Positions 1-7,889 of a stretch of 64,000 nt of DNA are shown in pieces. The first letter of the stretch is position 1, and every line of letters begins with the position of its first letter. Source of the stretch: an uncultured Oscillospiraceae bacterium (GTDB taxonomy: Bacteria; Bacillota; Clostridia; Oscillospirales; Ruminococcaceae); assembly GCA_934481355.1 (NCBI GenBank), contig CAKSPH010000009.1, positions 21,038-85,037 of the forward strand. Direction: 5' to 3'. The notes beneath the pieces were generated by a model. The model saw only the letters and a program-made list of their open reading frames with translations. It ran no database searches and was not told the DNA's origin. The translations under genes and the position numbers were made by a program.

Positions 1-199
1 AATTCCGGTTTAAAACACAGGCACAAAAAAGTTTTTAACAGTGTTATCCATTTACTTCCTTTTGGCGCAGTGATTCTGCTTTTGCTGTTTTCGACAAAAT
101 GTATAAATTCGGTTTATTAACAGGTTTTAAACTTAAAAAATCAGCCCGTTTATTTTCTTGGTTGAAAGCTGAAATTACTGATCCGCAAAACATTCACGC

Positions 200-352
200 T
201 TTTTAACAGTTTCAACACAGTTTTCAACTTTGGATTCTGGTTTCAACTGATTATACAATGAGTATTTATAACATCAACACGTATTTGTTGAAAAACGAAT
301 AAAAGAATGTATAAATTAATATTCCGCGGCAATAATCAAGTTGAAAACATAA
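200..352. other. Left part of candidate oriC: DnaA-box-like cluster
   Basis: AT-rich stretch rich in variants of TTTTCAACA: GTTTCAACA 209-217, TTTTCAACT 221-229, GTTTCAACT 240-248, an exact minus-strand copy at 286-294, and a minus-strand TTTTCAACT at 339-347. A TTATCCATT lies at 44-52. The clustering next to dnaA is what is seen; that these are DnaA sites is inferred from family knowledge (consensus TTATNCACA, often degenerate in Clostridia). Positions 1-199 hold no gene that I can support. Confidence 0.55.
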
Positions 353-466
353 GGTAACCTCCAAAAAACTTGTTTGAGCGAAAATATGCAGAGCACACCG
401 CCTGCTTCCTGCTTCGTCGGCTTTCAGCGCACTCTGCCCCTTTTCAAACCAGTTTCAGAGGTGACC
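353..466. repeat. MITE-like element, copy 1
   Basis: A 114-bp element with imperfect terminal inverted repeats: left GGTAACCTCCAAAAAACTTG, right end reading GGTCACCTCTGAAACTGG on the other strand. It is flanked by a perfect 4-bp duplication, ATAA, at 349-352 and 467-470. The inside holds TGAGCGAAAATATGCAG, shared with copies 2 and 4, and a GCAGAG/CTCTGC pairing. It sits between the DnaA-box cluster and the small ORF upstream of dnaA. Confidence 0.8.
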
Positions 467-488
467 ATAAAACAGAAAGGAAATTAAA

Positions 489-749
489 ATGATCAAGGGA
501 GTTTCCAAAAGTATTATAGAAATTGATCCCAAAAACTCTTGTTTTGAAAAAATCATCATAATACTCAACACCTGCTGCGATGACTTCGATCAGGAGGAAA
601 TAAAAAAAGAGACCCGGCTTCTTACCTCTAAGGCGCCTGAATTTCTGCTACGACAGCGCCGCAGAAATAATATTAAATTGTGGATAAGCGGCACAGCAGG
701 AGCGCTTATTTCCGCCGCAGCTATCCTTGTCATATATTCGTTTGTTTAA
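489..749 (+). CDS. Small membrane-anchored protein upstream of dnaA, function unknown
   Basis: An 86-residue protein not recognised as a named family. The first ~60 residues are charged (KKETRLL, RQRRRNN), followed by one predicted membrane span at about 64-86 (LWISGTAGALISAAAILVIY) that ends the protein, so it is likely tail-anchored with its N-terminus in the cytoplasm. The start is supported by AAAGGA about 8 nt before the ATG. A perfect minus-strand DnaA box (TGTGGATAA, 679-687) lies inside the coding region, so the gene overlaps the origin. It is a short ORF in an origin, so some doubt about expression remains. Confidence 0.6.
   Translation: MIKGVSKSIIEIDPKNSCFEKIIIILNTCCDDFDQEEIKKETRLLTSKAPEFLLRQRRRNNIKLWISGTAGALISAAAILVIYSFV
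679..687 (-). promoter_or_regulatory. Perfect consensus DnaA box
   Basis: TGTGGATAA on the plus strand is TTATCCACA on the minus strand, the canonical 9-mer. It is the only exact canonical box noticed near dnaA; the others follow TTTTCAACA. Confidence 0.6.
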
Positions 750-789
750 AATACACATATTCTTGTTGAATTTTTCAACGCTTTTTTGC

Positions 790-818
790 TTGAAAAAATT
801 CAACTTTTATGGTATCAT
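790..818 (+). promoter_or_regulatory. Putative dnaA promoter
   Basis: TTGAAA (790-795), 17-bp spacer, TATCAT (813-818). Box-like TTTTCAACG (772-780) lies just upstream and ATTCAAC lies inside the spacer. DnaA autoregulation, known in other bacteria, is therefore plausible here. Confidence 0.5.
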
Positions 819-935
819 TAAATATGGACATCTTTTGACTGAATTTGCTTTTATTATCTAATTATTTTTCTTGCATCTATTAAGGAACATACTATATTAA
901 TAATAAAACTAAAACTGGCTAATATCTCTAACGGA

Positions 936-2318
936 ATGGTGAAAAATATGAACTCGAAATCAATGACTTCGCTCTCTGATATCTATAACCTTGTAGTGGA
1001 TAACTATGTGCGCAAGTATAATATCTCCGAAACTGCACGCGAACTGTGGCTCGACCGCAATGAACCCATAGAACTCAGGGGAAATGTAGTTGTGCTTGCA
1101 ATAGATTCAGAAATGAAAATGAGCACGCTCAGCCAGATCTATCTCAGCGGACTGGAGGAACAGTTCTCCATAGTTCTCGGCACTCCTATCAAAATTGAAC
1201 TCTTTGTCAGGAATAACCCGGAAACCACCGAAAAGAAGTTCGACAATATCCGCAACAGTGAAGAACTCACAAACCAGATCGATAATATCGTACACGATAA
1301 TAAGGTGACCTACACTTTTGACAACTTCATTGTGGGGCCCTCCAATAATCTCGCTTTCGCAGCTGCTAAGGCCGTATCCCACAAGCAGCACGAAAAATAC
1401 AATCCGCTTTTCATCTACGGAGATTCCGGTCTTGGCAAAACCCACCTCCTTTCTGCTATTCAGAACGAGATGACCAAGAATTACCCGGGAATTAATATAA
1501 TCTACATATCCGCGGAAACTTTCACCAATGAATTCCTGCACTCGATCACCGCGAACAACACCGAGAGCTTTGACGAAAAATACCGCAATGCGGACGCGCT
1601 TCTCATAGATGATATCCAGTTCATCGCCGGTAAGGAGCAGACCGAGGAAAAATTCTTCCACATCTTTAACGAGCTTTATAAGCTCAACAAGGCGATAGTA
1701 CTTACATCAGACCGCCCTGCAAAAGAGATAAAGTCGATATCCGACAGACTCAAGACCCGCTTCTCCTCAGGTCTCGCGGCAGACGTCAAGCCGCCGGAGT
1801 ACGAAACAAGGCTCGCAATAATCCAGCGCAAGGCTGAGAACCTTAATTTCAAGATACCTGACGATGTTGTAGAATTTATCGCAACCAAGCTGAAATCCAA
1901 TATCCGTCAGATTGAAGGCGTCGTCACCAAGATGAACGCGCTGTATATGGTCTCCCAGCTTAAGCCTTCTATTGTCGTAGCGCAGAATGTCATCAAGGAT
2001 ATCGTATCCGATCATCAGCCGATACCGATAACTGTTGACAAGATAATCAGCGAGTCCGCAAAGATATTCAACGTCGATCCCGATGAGATACGCTCGCCGA
2101 AGCGCAATTCCCCGGTTTCTTCCGCCAGAAAGGTTGCCATATATGTTATCCAGGAGATCACAGGGCTGCCTTATGAGGCTATCGGTCAGGAATTCAGCGG
2201 CAGAGATCATTCAACCGTGGTCTACGCTATAAAGAACGTCAAGGAAACTATGGCTAAGGACAGCAACTTCCGTTCTGTTGTTGAAGATCTGATTAAGAAT
2301 ATCAAGGCAAATCAGTAA
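936..2318 (+). CDS. dnaA: Chromosomal replication initiator protein DnaA
   Basis: Initiator that binds DnaA boxes, melts the origin and loads the helicase. At 460 residues it has the usual length. Visible domains: N-terminal domain I (about 10-95), variable linker, AAA+ domain with Walker A GDSGLGKT (162-169) and Walker B LLIDD (about 222-226), and a C-terminal DNA-binding domain with the signature GRDHSTVVYAI (about residues 425-435). The start is uncertain: ATG 936, GTG 939 and ATG 948 are in frame, and 948 (MNSKSMTS) has GGTGA at a better distance. Followed by box-rich DNA and then dnaN, the standard order. Confidence 0.98.
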   Translation: MVKNMNSKSMTSLSDIYNLVVDNYVRKYNISETARELWLDRNEPIELRGNVVVLAIDSEMKMSTLSQIYLSGLEEQFSIVLGTPIKIELFVRNNPETTEKKFDNIRNSEELTNQIDNIVHDNKVTYTFDNFIVGPSNNLAFAAAKAVSHKQHEKYNPLFIYGDSGLGKTHLLSAIQNEMTKNYPGINIIYISAETFTNEFLHSITANNTESFDEKYRNADALLIDDIQFIAGKEQTEEKFFHIFNELYKLNKAIVLTSDRPAKEIKSISDRLKTRFSSGLAADVKPPEYETRLAIIQRKAENLNFKIPDDVVEFIATKLKSNIRQIEGVVTKMNALYMVSQLKPSIVVAQNVIKDIVSDHQPIPITVDKIISESAKIFNVDPDEIRSPKRNSPVSSARKVAIYVIQEITGLPYEAIGQEFSGRDHSTVVYAIKNVKETMAKDSNFRSVVEDLIKNIKANQ

Positions 2319-2330
2319 TTTTTAACTGTT

Positions 2331-2506
2331 TTATCAACAGGTCTTTAATAGATTTCAACGACGTGTTGAAATAAAAACCGCCAACTTTAAATTCACACAT
2401 TTTCAACATCGGCGGTGAAAAAACTTGATTGAAGAAATTCACCTTGAAATGCGGTCTGACGGACTTTTCAACATTTGAACAGCCCTTATTATTATTATTA
2501 TTATTA
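2331..2506 (+). other. Right part of candidate oriC: DnaA boxes followed by (TTA)7 unwinding tract
   Basis: The dnaA-dnaN gap holds TTATCAACA (2331-2339), TTTCAAC (2353-2359), a minus-strand TTTCAACAC (2363-2371), and two exact TTTTCAACA boxes at 2400-2408 and 2465-2473. Twelve bases after the last box, past CAGCCC, come seven TTA triplets (2486-2506) and a run of A/T. The order box, short GC patch, A/T trinucleotide repeat resembles the basal unwinding system described for Bacillus subtilis oriC. Assigning this as the melting site is inference. Confidence 0.6.
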
Positions 2507-2594
2507 AAAAATATTATTTCTTTTATTTTTTCGCGCAGATTTATCTGCGGCTGTCCTGACTGATGTTCAGTGCGGCGGAAAGGAACGATCAAAA

Positions 2595-3692
2595 ATGAAA
2601 TTCAGCTGTCCTAAGGAAGTTATTCTTTCGGCTGTGCAGACAACTGCAAAAGCAGCTGCCGGTAAATCTACAATTGCAGCCTTAGAAGGAATATTGATGG
2701 AGCTTGAAGGGAATACCCTTACCGTGACAGGATACGATCTCGATCTTGGAATAAAAACCACCATCGAAGTAAACGGAACAGAGAGCGGTAATATAGTTGT
2801 TGGTGCAAGAAAATTCGGTGACATAATCAGAAAAATGCCGACAGGAGATATTACATTCGAGTGCAGCGATAACAATAACGCTGAAATATCAGGCAGGGAT
2901 ACTAATATCACCATTATGTGCATGAGCGCTGACGATTACCCGAATGTACCGCAGGTAAATCCTGAAACAAGCTTTTCCATGCCCCAGAAGCTTTTAAAAA
3001 GCATGATAACTCAGACTAAATTTGCGGTTGCTGTTACAGACAACAAGCCTGCTCTTATGGGCTGCAAATTTGAACTGGAGGACAATATCCTCAGCGTAGC
3101 AGCAGTTGACGGCGTAAGAATCGCGCTCAGACAGGAACCGCTGACATATAATAACATCAGCTTCATAGTTCCTGCCAAGACGCTTGAAGAACTGACGCAT
3201 ATCCTCTCCGACGACAACGACAAGAATGTTACTATCAGTATAGACAAGAATCAGATCAGCTTTACAATTGACAGCTATGTGATGATCTCCCGTCTGCTTG
3301 ATGGTGATTTCATTCCGTTCAAGAATTATCTCAAGTGCAACGCGGACGTATATGCAGAGGTAAACACCCGCGAGATGATCGAGATGCTCGACCGTACAAT
3401 GCTGATAATTGACGAGAAGAACAAGAATCCTATCCGCTGCGAAATAAAGGATAATGCAATATACATGAGCTGCACCACTGCAATTGGAAAGCTCAACGAC
3501 AAGATTTCCGTAAAATACAACGGAGAACCTCTTGTTATAGGCTTCAACGCCAAGTATATGCTTGACGCATTCAAGGCGTGCGACACTGATACGGTAAAGC
3601 TGGTTGCTTCCTCATCGGTTGCACCGCTGATAATCCTCCCGATAGAAGGAAACTCATTCACCTACCTCGTTCTCCCCATGCGCCTGAAATGA
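2595..3692 (+). CDS. dnaN: DNA polymerase III beta subunit (sliding clamp)
   Basis: Ring-forming processivity clamp for DNA polymerase III, which also binds mismatch-repair and other proteins. The 365 residues fit the family's three-domain length. The N-terminus (MKFSCPKEVILSAVQTTAKA) and the C-terminal end VLPMRLK are typical of clamps. It lies 276 bp after dnaA across origin DNA and is followed by a terminator at 3826-3857, so it is probably separate from the yaaA-recF unit. Confidence 0.97.
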   Translation: MKFSCPKEVILSAVQTTAKAAAGKSTIAALEGILMELEGNTLTVTGYDLDLGIKTTIEVNGTESGNIVVGARKFGDIIRKMPTGDITFECSDNNNAEISGRDTNITIMCMSADDYPNVPQVNPETSFSMPQKLLKSMITQTKFAVAVTDNKPALMGCKFELEDNILSVAAVDGVRIALRQEPLTYNNISFIVPAKTLEELTHILSDDNDKNVTISIDKNQISFTIDSYVMISRLLDGDFIPFKNYLKCNADVYAEVNTREMIEMLDRTMLIIDEKNKNPIRCEIKDNAIYMSCTTAIGKLNDKISVKYNGEPLVIGFNAKYMLDAFKACDTDTVKLVASSSVAPLIILPIEGNSFTYLVLPMRLK

Positions 3693-3825
3693 ATTGACCG
3701 GTGGGAGAGAGCCTGCACAGCTGTGAAAGAACTCGCCCTCCATGAAGAACGCTGATATCGACCCGCGGCAATTGCAGTGGGCTTATCGAAATCTCAGAAA
3801 ACGGCGCTGTTATGCGGTAAAAAGA

Positions 3826-3857
3826 CTGCTTCCGCAGAAATGCGGCAGCGGTTTTTT
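3826..3857 (+). terminator. Rho-independent terminator after dnaN
   Basis: An imperfect stem (CTGC..CCGCA, loop GAAA, TGCGG.CAG) is followed by CGGTTTTTTC. The rest of 3693-3976 holds only short spurious frames and a weak GCCTGC/GGCAG hairpin near 3886-3900. Confidence 0.65.
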
Positions 3858-3976
3858 CATGCAGCTTGCAATATAGATAACAAAATGCCTGCTTCCGGCA
3901 GTAATACGGCGGAGGCATACGCCTTACGGCAGCATTTACATAGTATTACAGTAACAAGAAAGGAAACAGAAATACA

Positions 3977-4216
3977 ATGGAAGAAATAAGGATCACAACA
4001 CCTTTTATCAAGCTGGATCAGCTTGTAAAATTCGCAGGGCTGGCAGAGACCGGCGCAAAGGCAAAGATACTCATTGAGCTTGGAGAATTCAACATCAACG
4101 GGGAACTCTGTACAAAGCGCGGTAAGAAAATCAAGCCCGGCGATGTTATAGATTTCAAGAACAAGAAATACAAGATCATACTTGACGAAAACGCAGTAAC
4201 AGAATCTGCTGAATAA
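3977..4216 (+). CDS. yaaA: S4-domain RNA-binding protein YaaA
   Basis: A 79-residue protein that is a single S4 fold, the small RNA-binding domain of ribosomal protein S4 and pseudouridine synthases. Typical residues are seen: IKLDQLVKFAGLAETGAKAK, then GEFNINGE, then GKKIKPGDVIDF. In Firmicutes this gene lies between dnaN and recF, as here, only 8 bp before recF, so the two are co-transcribed. A role in ribosome assembly is suggested by homology only. An AAAGGAAAC Shine-Dalgarno lies slightly far (about 12 nt) from the ATG. Confidence 0.92.
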   Translation: MEEIRITTPFIKLDQLVKFAGLAETGAKAKILIELGEFNINGELCTKRGKKIKPGDVIDFKNKKYKIILDENAVTESAE

Positions 4217-4224
4217 TTATACGC

Positions 4225-5358
4225 ATGGTTATTACTAAGCTGTATATACGCAATTTCCGGAATATAAAGGAAGCGGAACTGACCTTTGACAACAGACTGA
4301 ATATCTTCATCGGCAAAAACGCTCAAGGGAAAACCAATCTCATGGAGGCGGTCTCCGTCTGTCTGGGCGGGAGCTTTCGCCATGTGAAATATTCGCAGTA
4401 TATTCCGGTCACTGACAACAAGGCGGAGGTCTTTATAAGGCTGTGTTTCCGCGAGGATAATAATACTTCGCGTGAAAATGTTGTGGAATATACGATAAGT
4501 AATAACAAACCTCTGATAAAATACAACGGACTGAATGTCAATGACGCCGCGCAGCTTTACGGCGTGCTGAAATATGTGGTTTTTGTTCCCGAACATCTCA
4601 ACCTGATAAAGGGAGCGCCGGAACTACGCCGGGGATATCTTGACGATGTTGCGGTAATGCAGACGCAGACCCATCAGAAAAAGCTTTCTAATTATAACAG
4701 AGGGTTAAAACAACGCAATAATATACTTGCTTTTGCCGGAAAGAATATCCAGGCTGATGAACTTTCCGCACAGCTTGCACCATGGAATGACATTCTTGCA
4801 GGCGAAGGAATAAACGTAACTTACGGGAGATTGAAATACTTTGAGTTTTTGCAGGAATATGCGGCTGAGATGTATTCCAGACTTACCGAGGGGGCTGAGT
4901 CCCTGAAAATGGAGTATTACAGCTCTGTTTTCAAAACTGATAGTATAGACTTTTCTGACGTTAACGGACTGTTTAAGAAATATGTGGCTGAGATGGAGAA
5001 CAATCTTGAAAGCGAGATAAAGCTCCATTACACAATGGCCGGGATACACCGGGACGATGTGAACTTTTTCATCAACGGAATGTCGGCGCGGGATTTTGCT
5101 TCCCAGGGGCAGGTAAGGAGCGCCGCGCTTTCCCTGAAGCTCTCCGAGGCGGAGATGATACGCCGCAGAAACCACACTTGCCCGGTTATCATTCTTGATG
5201 ACATTTTAAGCGAGCTTGACCATGTTCGCAGGAATTTTGTCATCAACAATATAGATAATAGTCAGGTGTTTATTACTTGCTGTAATATGGACGATCTCTC
5301 AGCCCTGAAAGGCGGGAAGTCGTGGCGCACGGAAAACGGCTGTTTTACGGAGGTGTGA
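4225..5358 (+). CDS. recF: DNA replication and repair protein RecF
   Basis: SMC-like ATPase that helps load RecA at gapped DNA with RecO and RecR. At 377 residues it is full length. Walker A GKNAQGKT is at 30-37 after the typical N-terminus LYIRNFRNIKEAEL. The signature region reads SQGQVRSAALSLKLSEAE and is followed by Walker B VIILDDILSELD. There is no strong Shine-Dalgarno, and the ATG lies 8 bp after the yaaA stop, consistent with translational coupling. It is followed after 4 bp by the remB-like gene. Confidence 0.97.
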   Translation: MVITKLYIRNFRNIKEAELTFDNRLNIFIGKNAQGKTNLMEAVSVCLGGSFRHVKYSQYIPVTDNKAEVFIRLCFREDNNTSRENVVEYTISNNKPLIKYNGLNVNDAAQLYGVLKYVVFVPEHLNLIKGAPELRRGYLDDVAVMQTQTHQKKLSNYNRGLKQRNNILAFAGKNIQADELSAQLAPWNDILAGEGINVTYGRLKYFEFLQEYAAEMYSRLTEGAESLKMEYYSSVFKTDSIDFSDVNGLFKKYVAEMENNLESEIKLHYTMAGIHRDDVNFFINGMSARDFASQGQVRSAALSLKLSEAEMIRRRNHTCPVIILDDILSELDHVRRNFVINNIDNSQVFITCCNMDDLSALKGGKSWRTENGCFTEV

Positions 5359-5362
5359 ATCT

Positions 5363-5611
5363 GTGTATCTGTTCCTCGGCGGAGACGTTACTGTTAAAAA
5401 AGATGACGTTATCGGGATATTCGATATAGAGGAGTGCTCGGTCAGCAGAATCACTGCGGATTTCCTGAACGCCAGCCAGAAGCAGGGAAGAGTCGTCAGC
5501 GTTTCGGACGATATGCCGAAAGCATTCGTTGTGTGCTCTGAAAAGACGTACATCACCAATGTTTCTAACACCACGATAAACCGCAGATGTGATGAAAAAA
5601 TCAGTTGGTGA
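5363..5611 (+). CDS. remB: DUF370 extracellular matrix regulator RemB-like protein (YaaB)
   Basis: An 82-residue protein of the DUF370/RemA-RemB family, named for Bacillus subtilis regulators of biofilm matrix genes; RemA is a DNA-binding protein, RemB is less well understood. The opening MYLFLGGDVTVKKDDVIGIFD matches YaaB, and synteny (recF-yaaB-gyrB) agrees. The start is GTG at 5363, chosen because GGAGGT lies 8 nt upstream, inside the recF stop region. A bidirectional terminator follows at 5661-5686. The last residues (CDEKISW) diverge from the family. Confidence 0.88.
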   Translation: MYLFLGGDVTVKKDDVIGIFDIEECSVSRITADFLNASQKQGRVVSVSDDMPKAFVVCSEKTYITNVSNTTINRRCDEKISW

Positions 5612-5660
5612 TATACTTAATGTATATTTATTGGCTGTTTATACTCGGTTAAGGCAATAA

Positions 5661-5690
5661 AAAAGGAGGGTTCATTCCCTCCTTTTGCTT
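5661..5690. terminator. Bidirectional terminator between remB and the flavin-binding protein gene
   Basis: A perfect AAAAGGAGGG/CCCTCCTTTT stem (5661-5670 and 5677-5686) with a 6-nt loop, placed between convergent genes. Confidence 0.85.
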
Positions 5691-5699
5691 TTTCTGATA

Positions 5700-6200
5700 T
5701 CAGTCTGGCAGGTCGATAGTCTCCTCTGCTACCTCGTGACGGCGGCAATTGAAGCTGTCGGCGGTCAGTTTTATCAGCACCATACTGTTAAGCGCCTGTT
5801 CGCTGAACTTGTGCTCCTGCTTTTCCTCATCATATTTGCTGATGATCTTTGTAAGACCGGTCAGCTTTTCGATTCCATTTATTATCTCCACGGATCCTGT
5901 TCCGGTCATACAGTCATATATCGCGGCCACGCTGCAACCGTTCTCGCCCTTTACTATTCCCGTGAGTATATCCATCTCAAAGCCGGCAAGGTTGTTCTTT
6001 TTTATAAGCTCCAGCTTCTGACCGCGGGGCGCACTGTGGAAATAAAGCTCCAGATGATTTCCCTCAAGAATATATCCGAAGCACATCGGTATTATGTACG
6101 GGTAATCTCCGTTGTTGAGCGCAAGGCGGCATATCTTGGCTTCTTTCAGCAGCTTTTCTACCTCTGCAATGTCTGTTATCTCTATGTCTTTTCCTGTCAT
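5700..6200 (-). CDS. Pyridoxamine 5'-phosphate oxidase-fold (NimA-like) flavin-binding protein
   Basis: A 166-residue split-barrel protein resembling NimA/PPOX-type flavoproteins. The pattern is seen in EVEKLLKEAKICRLALNNGD, YPYIIPMCFGY and LYFHSAPRGQKLELIKKNN, a core shared by small FMN- or F420-binding reductases, including nitroimidazole-resistance proteins. Substrate cannot be told from sequence. The start is backed by AAAGGGGGAG 5 nt upstream of the ATG. It is a single gene convergent with remB and shares the terminator at 5661-5686. Confidence 0.82.
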   Translation of the reverse strand: MTGKDIEITDIAEVEKLLKEAKICRLALNNGDYPYIIPMCFGYILEGNHLELYFHSAPRGQKLELIKKNNLAGFEMDILTGIVKGENGCSVAAIYDCMTGTGSVEIINGIEKLTGLTKIISKYDEEKQEHKFSEQALNSMVLIKLTADSFNCRRHEVAEETIDLPD

Positions 6201-6253
6201 ACTATCTCCCCCTTTATGTGAGCTTCATCTGCATTTTACGCATATAAAACAAT

Positions 6254-6280
6254 CACCCGCACGCTGTACGCCTGCGGGTG
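6254..6280 (-). terminator. Terminator after rpsT
   Basis: CACCCGCA (6254-6261) and TGCGGGTG (6273-6280) form a perfect 8-bp stem. On the minus strand it is followed by ATTGTTTTATA. Confidence 0.75.
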
Positions 6281-6302
6281 TATGTTTGCTTCTTCAAGAA
6301 AA

Positions 6303-6542
6303 TTATGCAGTGGTCTTCTTTGCAAGCTGGGACTTCAGACGAGCAGCCTTATTCTTGTGGATAAGACCCTTACCTGCAGCCTTGTCTACGCTTACAACTG
6401 CGGTCTTGATAGCAGCTGCGTCAGCACCCTCAGCGCGAGCCTTCTTGATAACTGTCTTCAGTGCAGTCTTGGAAGCCTTGTTAGCCTCTGTTCTGTCCTT
6501 GGCAATAAGAACTCTCTTCTTTGCAGACTTAATGTTCGGCAT
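6303..6542 (-). CDS. rpsT: 30S ribosomal protein S20
   Basis: Primary 16S rRNA-binding protein of the small subunit. The 79 residues are highly basic and alanine-rich with the S20 start MPNIKSAKKRVL and the helical motif GLIHKNKAARLKSQLAKK. GGAGGTG lies 8 nt before the ATG. It is transcribed alone from TTGAAA-17-TATAAT (6668-6696, minus strand) with a leader of about 118 nt that carries a 14-bp GC palindrome (6575-6588). S20 represses its own mRNA in E. coli, so leader control is possible but unproven here. Confidence 0.97.
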   Translation of the reverse strand: MPNIKSAKKRVLIAKDRTEANKASKTALKTVIKKARAEGADAAAIKTAVVSVDKAAGKGLIHKNKAARLKSQLAKKTTA

Positions 6543-6574
6543 TTATTTTCACCTCCATAGCTATTCGATCGGAA

Positions 6575-6588
6575 CGCGGCGCGCCGCG
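6575..6588 (-). other. GC-only palindrome in the rpsT leader
   Basis: CGCGGCGCGCCGCG is a perfect 14-bp palindrome in the 5' untranslated region of rpsT, about 35 nt before its start. It could form a small hairpin in the mRNA. Function unknown. Confidence 0.5.
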
Positions 6589-6667
6589 CTCTCGATTTAT
6601 TATCTTATATGGGCATTCGGGGAATTTTCTATAATTCCTCATTCTGAACACCATAATAATATATTTT

Positions 6668-6696
6668 ATTATAACATATTATTTTCCGAATTTCAA
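6668..6696 (-). promoter_or_regulatory. rpsT promoter
   Basis: On the minus strand: TTGAAA (6691-6696), 17-bp spacer, perfect TATAAT (6668-6673). Confidence 0.75.
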
Positions 6697-6747
6697 GAGG
6701 TTAAACAAATTTTTTTGAAAAAATCTGCGGGCCTGTGCTGCGGAGAT

Positions 6748-7644
6748 TTAGGTATTTTGTATAATCGTGCTGTCTCCTAACTCCATGATCATCGGGTCGT
6801 CGCCTGCTTCTGACCCGAACCACCATCTTTCCTCGGTGAGCTCTCCGGTCTTATAGACGTATGTGTAGTAGTGCAGGCGCTCGACTCCCTGCGGGAAATC
6901 GGACGGCTCGGGGTGTTCTGCTTCGTAGGCTTCCACGCGGGCGAGAAGCTTTTCGCGCAGCTCCGGGGAGTACACCGCCGAAAGAGACTTATTTGAACGT
7001 CGCAGGACGGTTTTGTTTTTGTTAATGTAAATGGTGTAGCAGTAGTTGGTCTCAATACTGTCTATGCAGTAGAACGCCTGAATTTTTGCCTTTACGCCGC
7101 CGGTTATGTTTATATGCATAGAATAGTCAGACAGGGTGAAATTGCTGTCATAGCGGCGCACAGCGTTAAATGCGGGGATAATACTCCTGTCTTTGGTGCA
7201 GGTGAGGTTTCCGGAGCAGGTAATGACGGACTGCGGATAGGACGTCAGACCTCCGGAGGATATGTTCAGCTCCCCGCCTTTTTCGATATTGATCGTGCCG
7301 TTGTTTTGCAGATAGGCGTCTGAGAGCTTCAGCTTTCCGTCTGTTACAAGCAGGGTACCGCCTTTTTCGATAAAAATGCGGGAGCTGCTCAGGGTCACTT
7401 CGGCTCCGTTGGTTATTTCAAGAACAGAACCGCTTTCAATACGCAGGTAGTTTTTCAGGGTGGCGCTTTCGCTGAGGGTAATGTGCCCGGAAATGTACAG
7501 GTCGCGCGTTTTCGGAATGTTGTCCGATTCAGTCCAGGCGGTTCCGCAAAGCTGTGTTCGGGCGTCCTGGTTTTCTGCGTGCGCCGGGCTGAACAGGGTC
7601 AGGCACAGCGCTGCTGCGATGATTGCTGATGTGAGCTTTTTCAT
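6748..7644 (-). CDS. Secreted protein of unknown function, possibly beta-solenoid
   Basis: A 298-residue protein not recognised as a family. The first 23 residues are a clear signal peptide (MKKLTSAIIAAALCLTLFSPAHA). Residues about 45-130 show short strand-like repeats with glycine turns (IESGSVLEITNGAEVTLSSSRIFIEKGGTLLVTD), as in right-handed beta-helices. The C-terminal half is mixed, with EAEHPEPSDFPQGVERLHYY. AAGGAGG lies 9 nt before the ATG. Upstream lies the GCAACCTTT...GGTTTTATATA motif (7673-7709) shared with two other exported-protein genes in this window. Confidence 0.6.
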   Translation of the reverse strand: MKKLTSAIIAAALCLTLFSPAHAENQDARTQLCGTAWTESDNIPKTRDLYISGHITLSESATLKNYLRIESGSVLEITNGAEVTLSSSRIFIEKGGTLLVTDGKLKLSDAYLQNNGTINIEKGGELNISSGGLTSYPQSVITCSGNLTCTKDRSIIPAFNAVRRYDSNFTLSDYSMHINITGGVKAKIQAFYCIDSIETNYCYTIYINKNKTVLRRSNKSLSAVYSPELREKLLARVEAYEAEHPEPSDFPQGVERLHYYTYVYKTGELTEERWWFGSEAGDDPMIMELGDSTIIQNT

Positions 7645-7672
7645 GGTGATATCCTCCTTTTAAATGTGTTTT

Positions 7673-7709
7673 TGTATATAAAACCATATACGCCGAAAAA
7701 AGGTTGCAG
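7673..7709 (-). promoter_or_regulatory. Shared upstream motif, copy B (secreted protein)
   Basis: Read on the minus strand this has GCAACCTTTTTTC, GGCGT, then TGGTTTTATATACA. The copy at 51101-51137 matches in all three blocks and the copy at 26928-26962 in two. Likely an activator or alternative-sigma promoter element; that role is inference. Confidence 0.5.
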
Positions 7710-7767
7710 GCAACTGTAAAATCATAAAAAGAAACGATAATTTTTATATCAAATTTGGCTCAAATGC

Positions 7768-7796
7768 TTGCAATTTTGCGCGTTTTGTGGTATACT
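7768..7796 (+). promoter_or_regulatory. gyrB promoter and leader
   Basis: TTGCAA (7768-7773), 17-bp spacer, TATACT (7791-7796). The ~85-nt leader carries two small hairpins: GGGGC/GCCCC near 7825-7840, and TACTGAA/TTCAGTA near 7846-7864. Confidence 0.7.
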
Positions 7797-7889
7797 ATAT
7801 ATAATATATGCTTTATGCAGAGGTGGGGCTTGCACGCCCCGGCAGGTACTGAAATGCTTCAGTATTGATATGGAGGGTTAGGTTTATCT

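Noticed and set aside
2486..2506. Seven TTA triplets taken as a simple microsatellite
   Set aside because: Its place right after two DnaA boxes and a GC patch makes an unwinding role more likely than neutral slippage, so it was reported with the origin.
3777..3989. 70-codon open frame between dnaN and yaaA
   Set aside because: It runs through the dnaN terminator and overlaps the yaaA start; no ribosome site.
6112..6780. 222-codon open frame antisense to rpsT
   Set aside because: Spans rpsT, its terminator and promoter; rpsT on the other strand is unmistakable.
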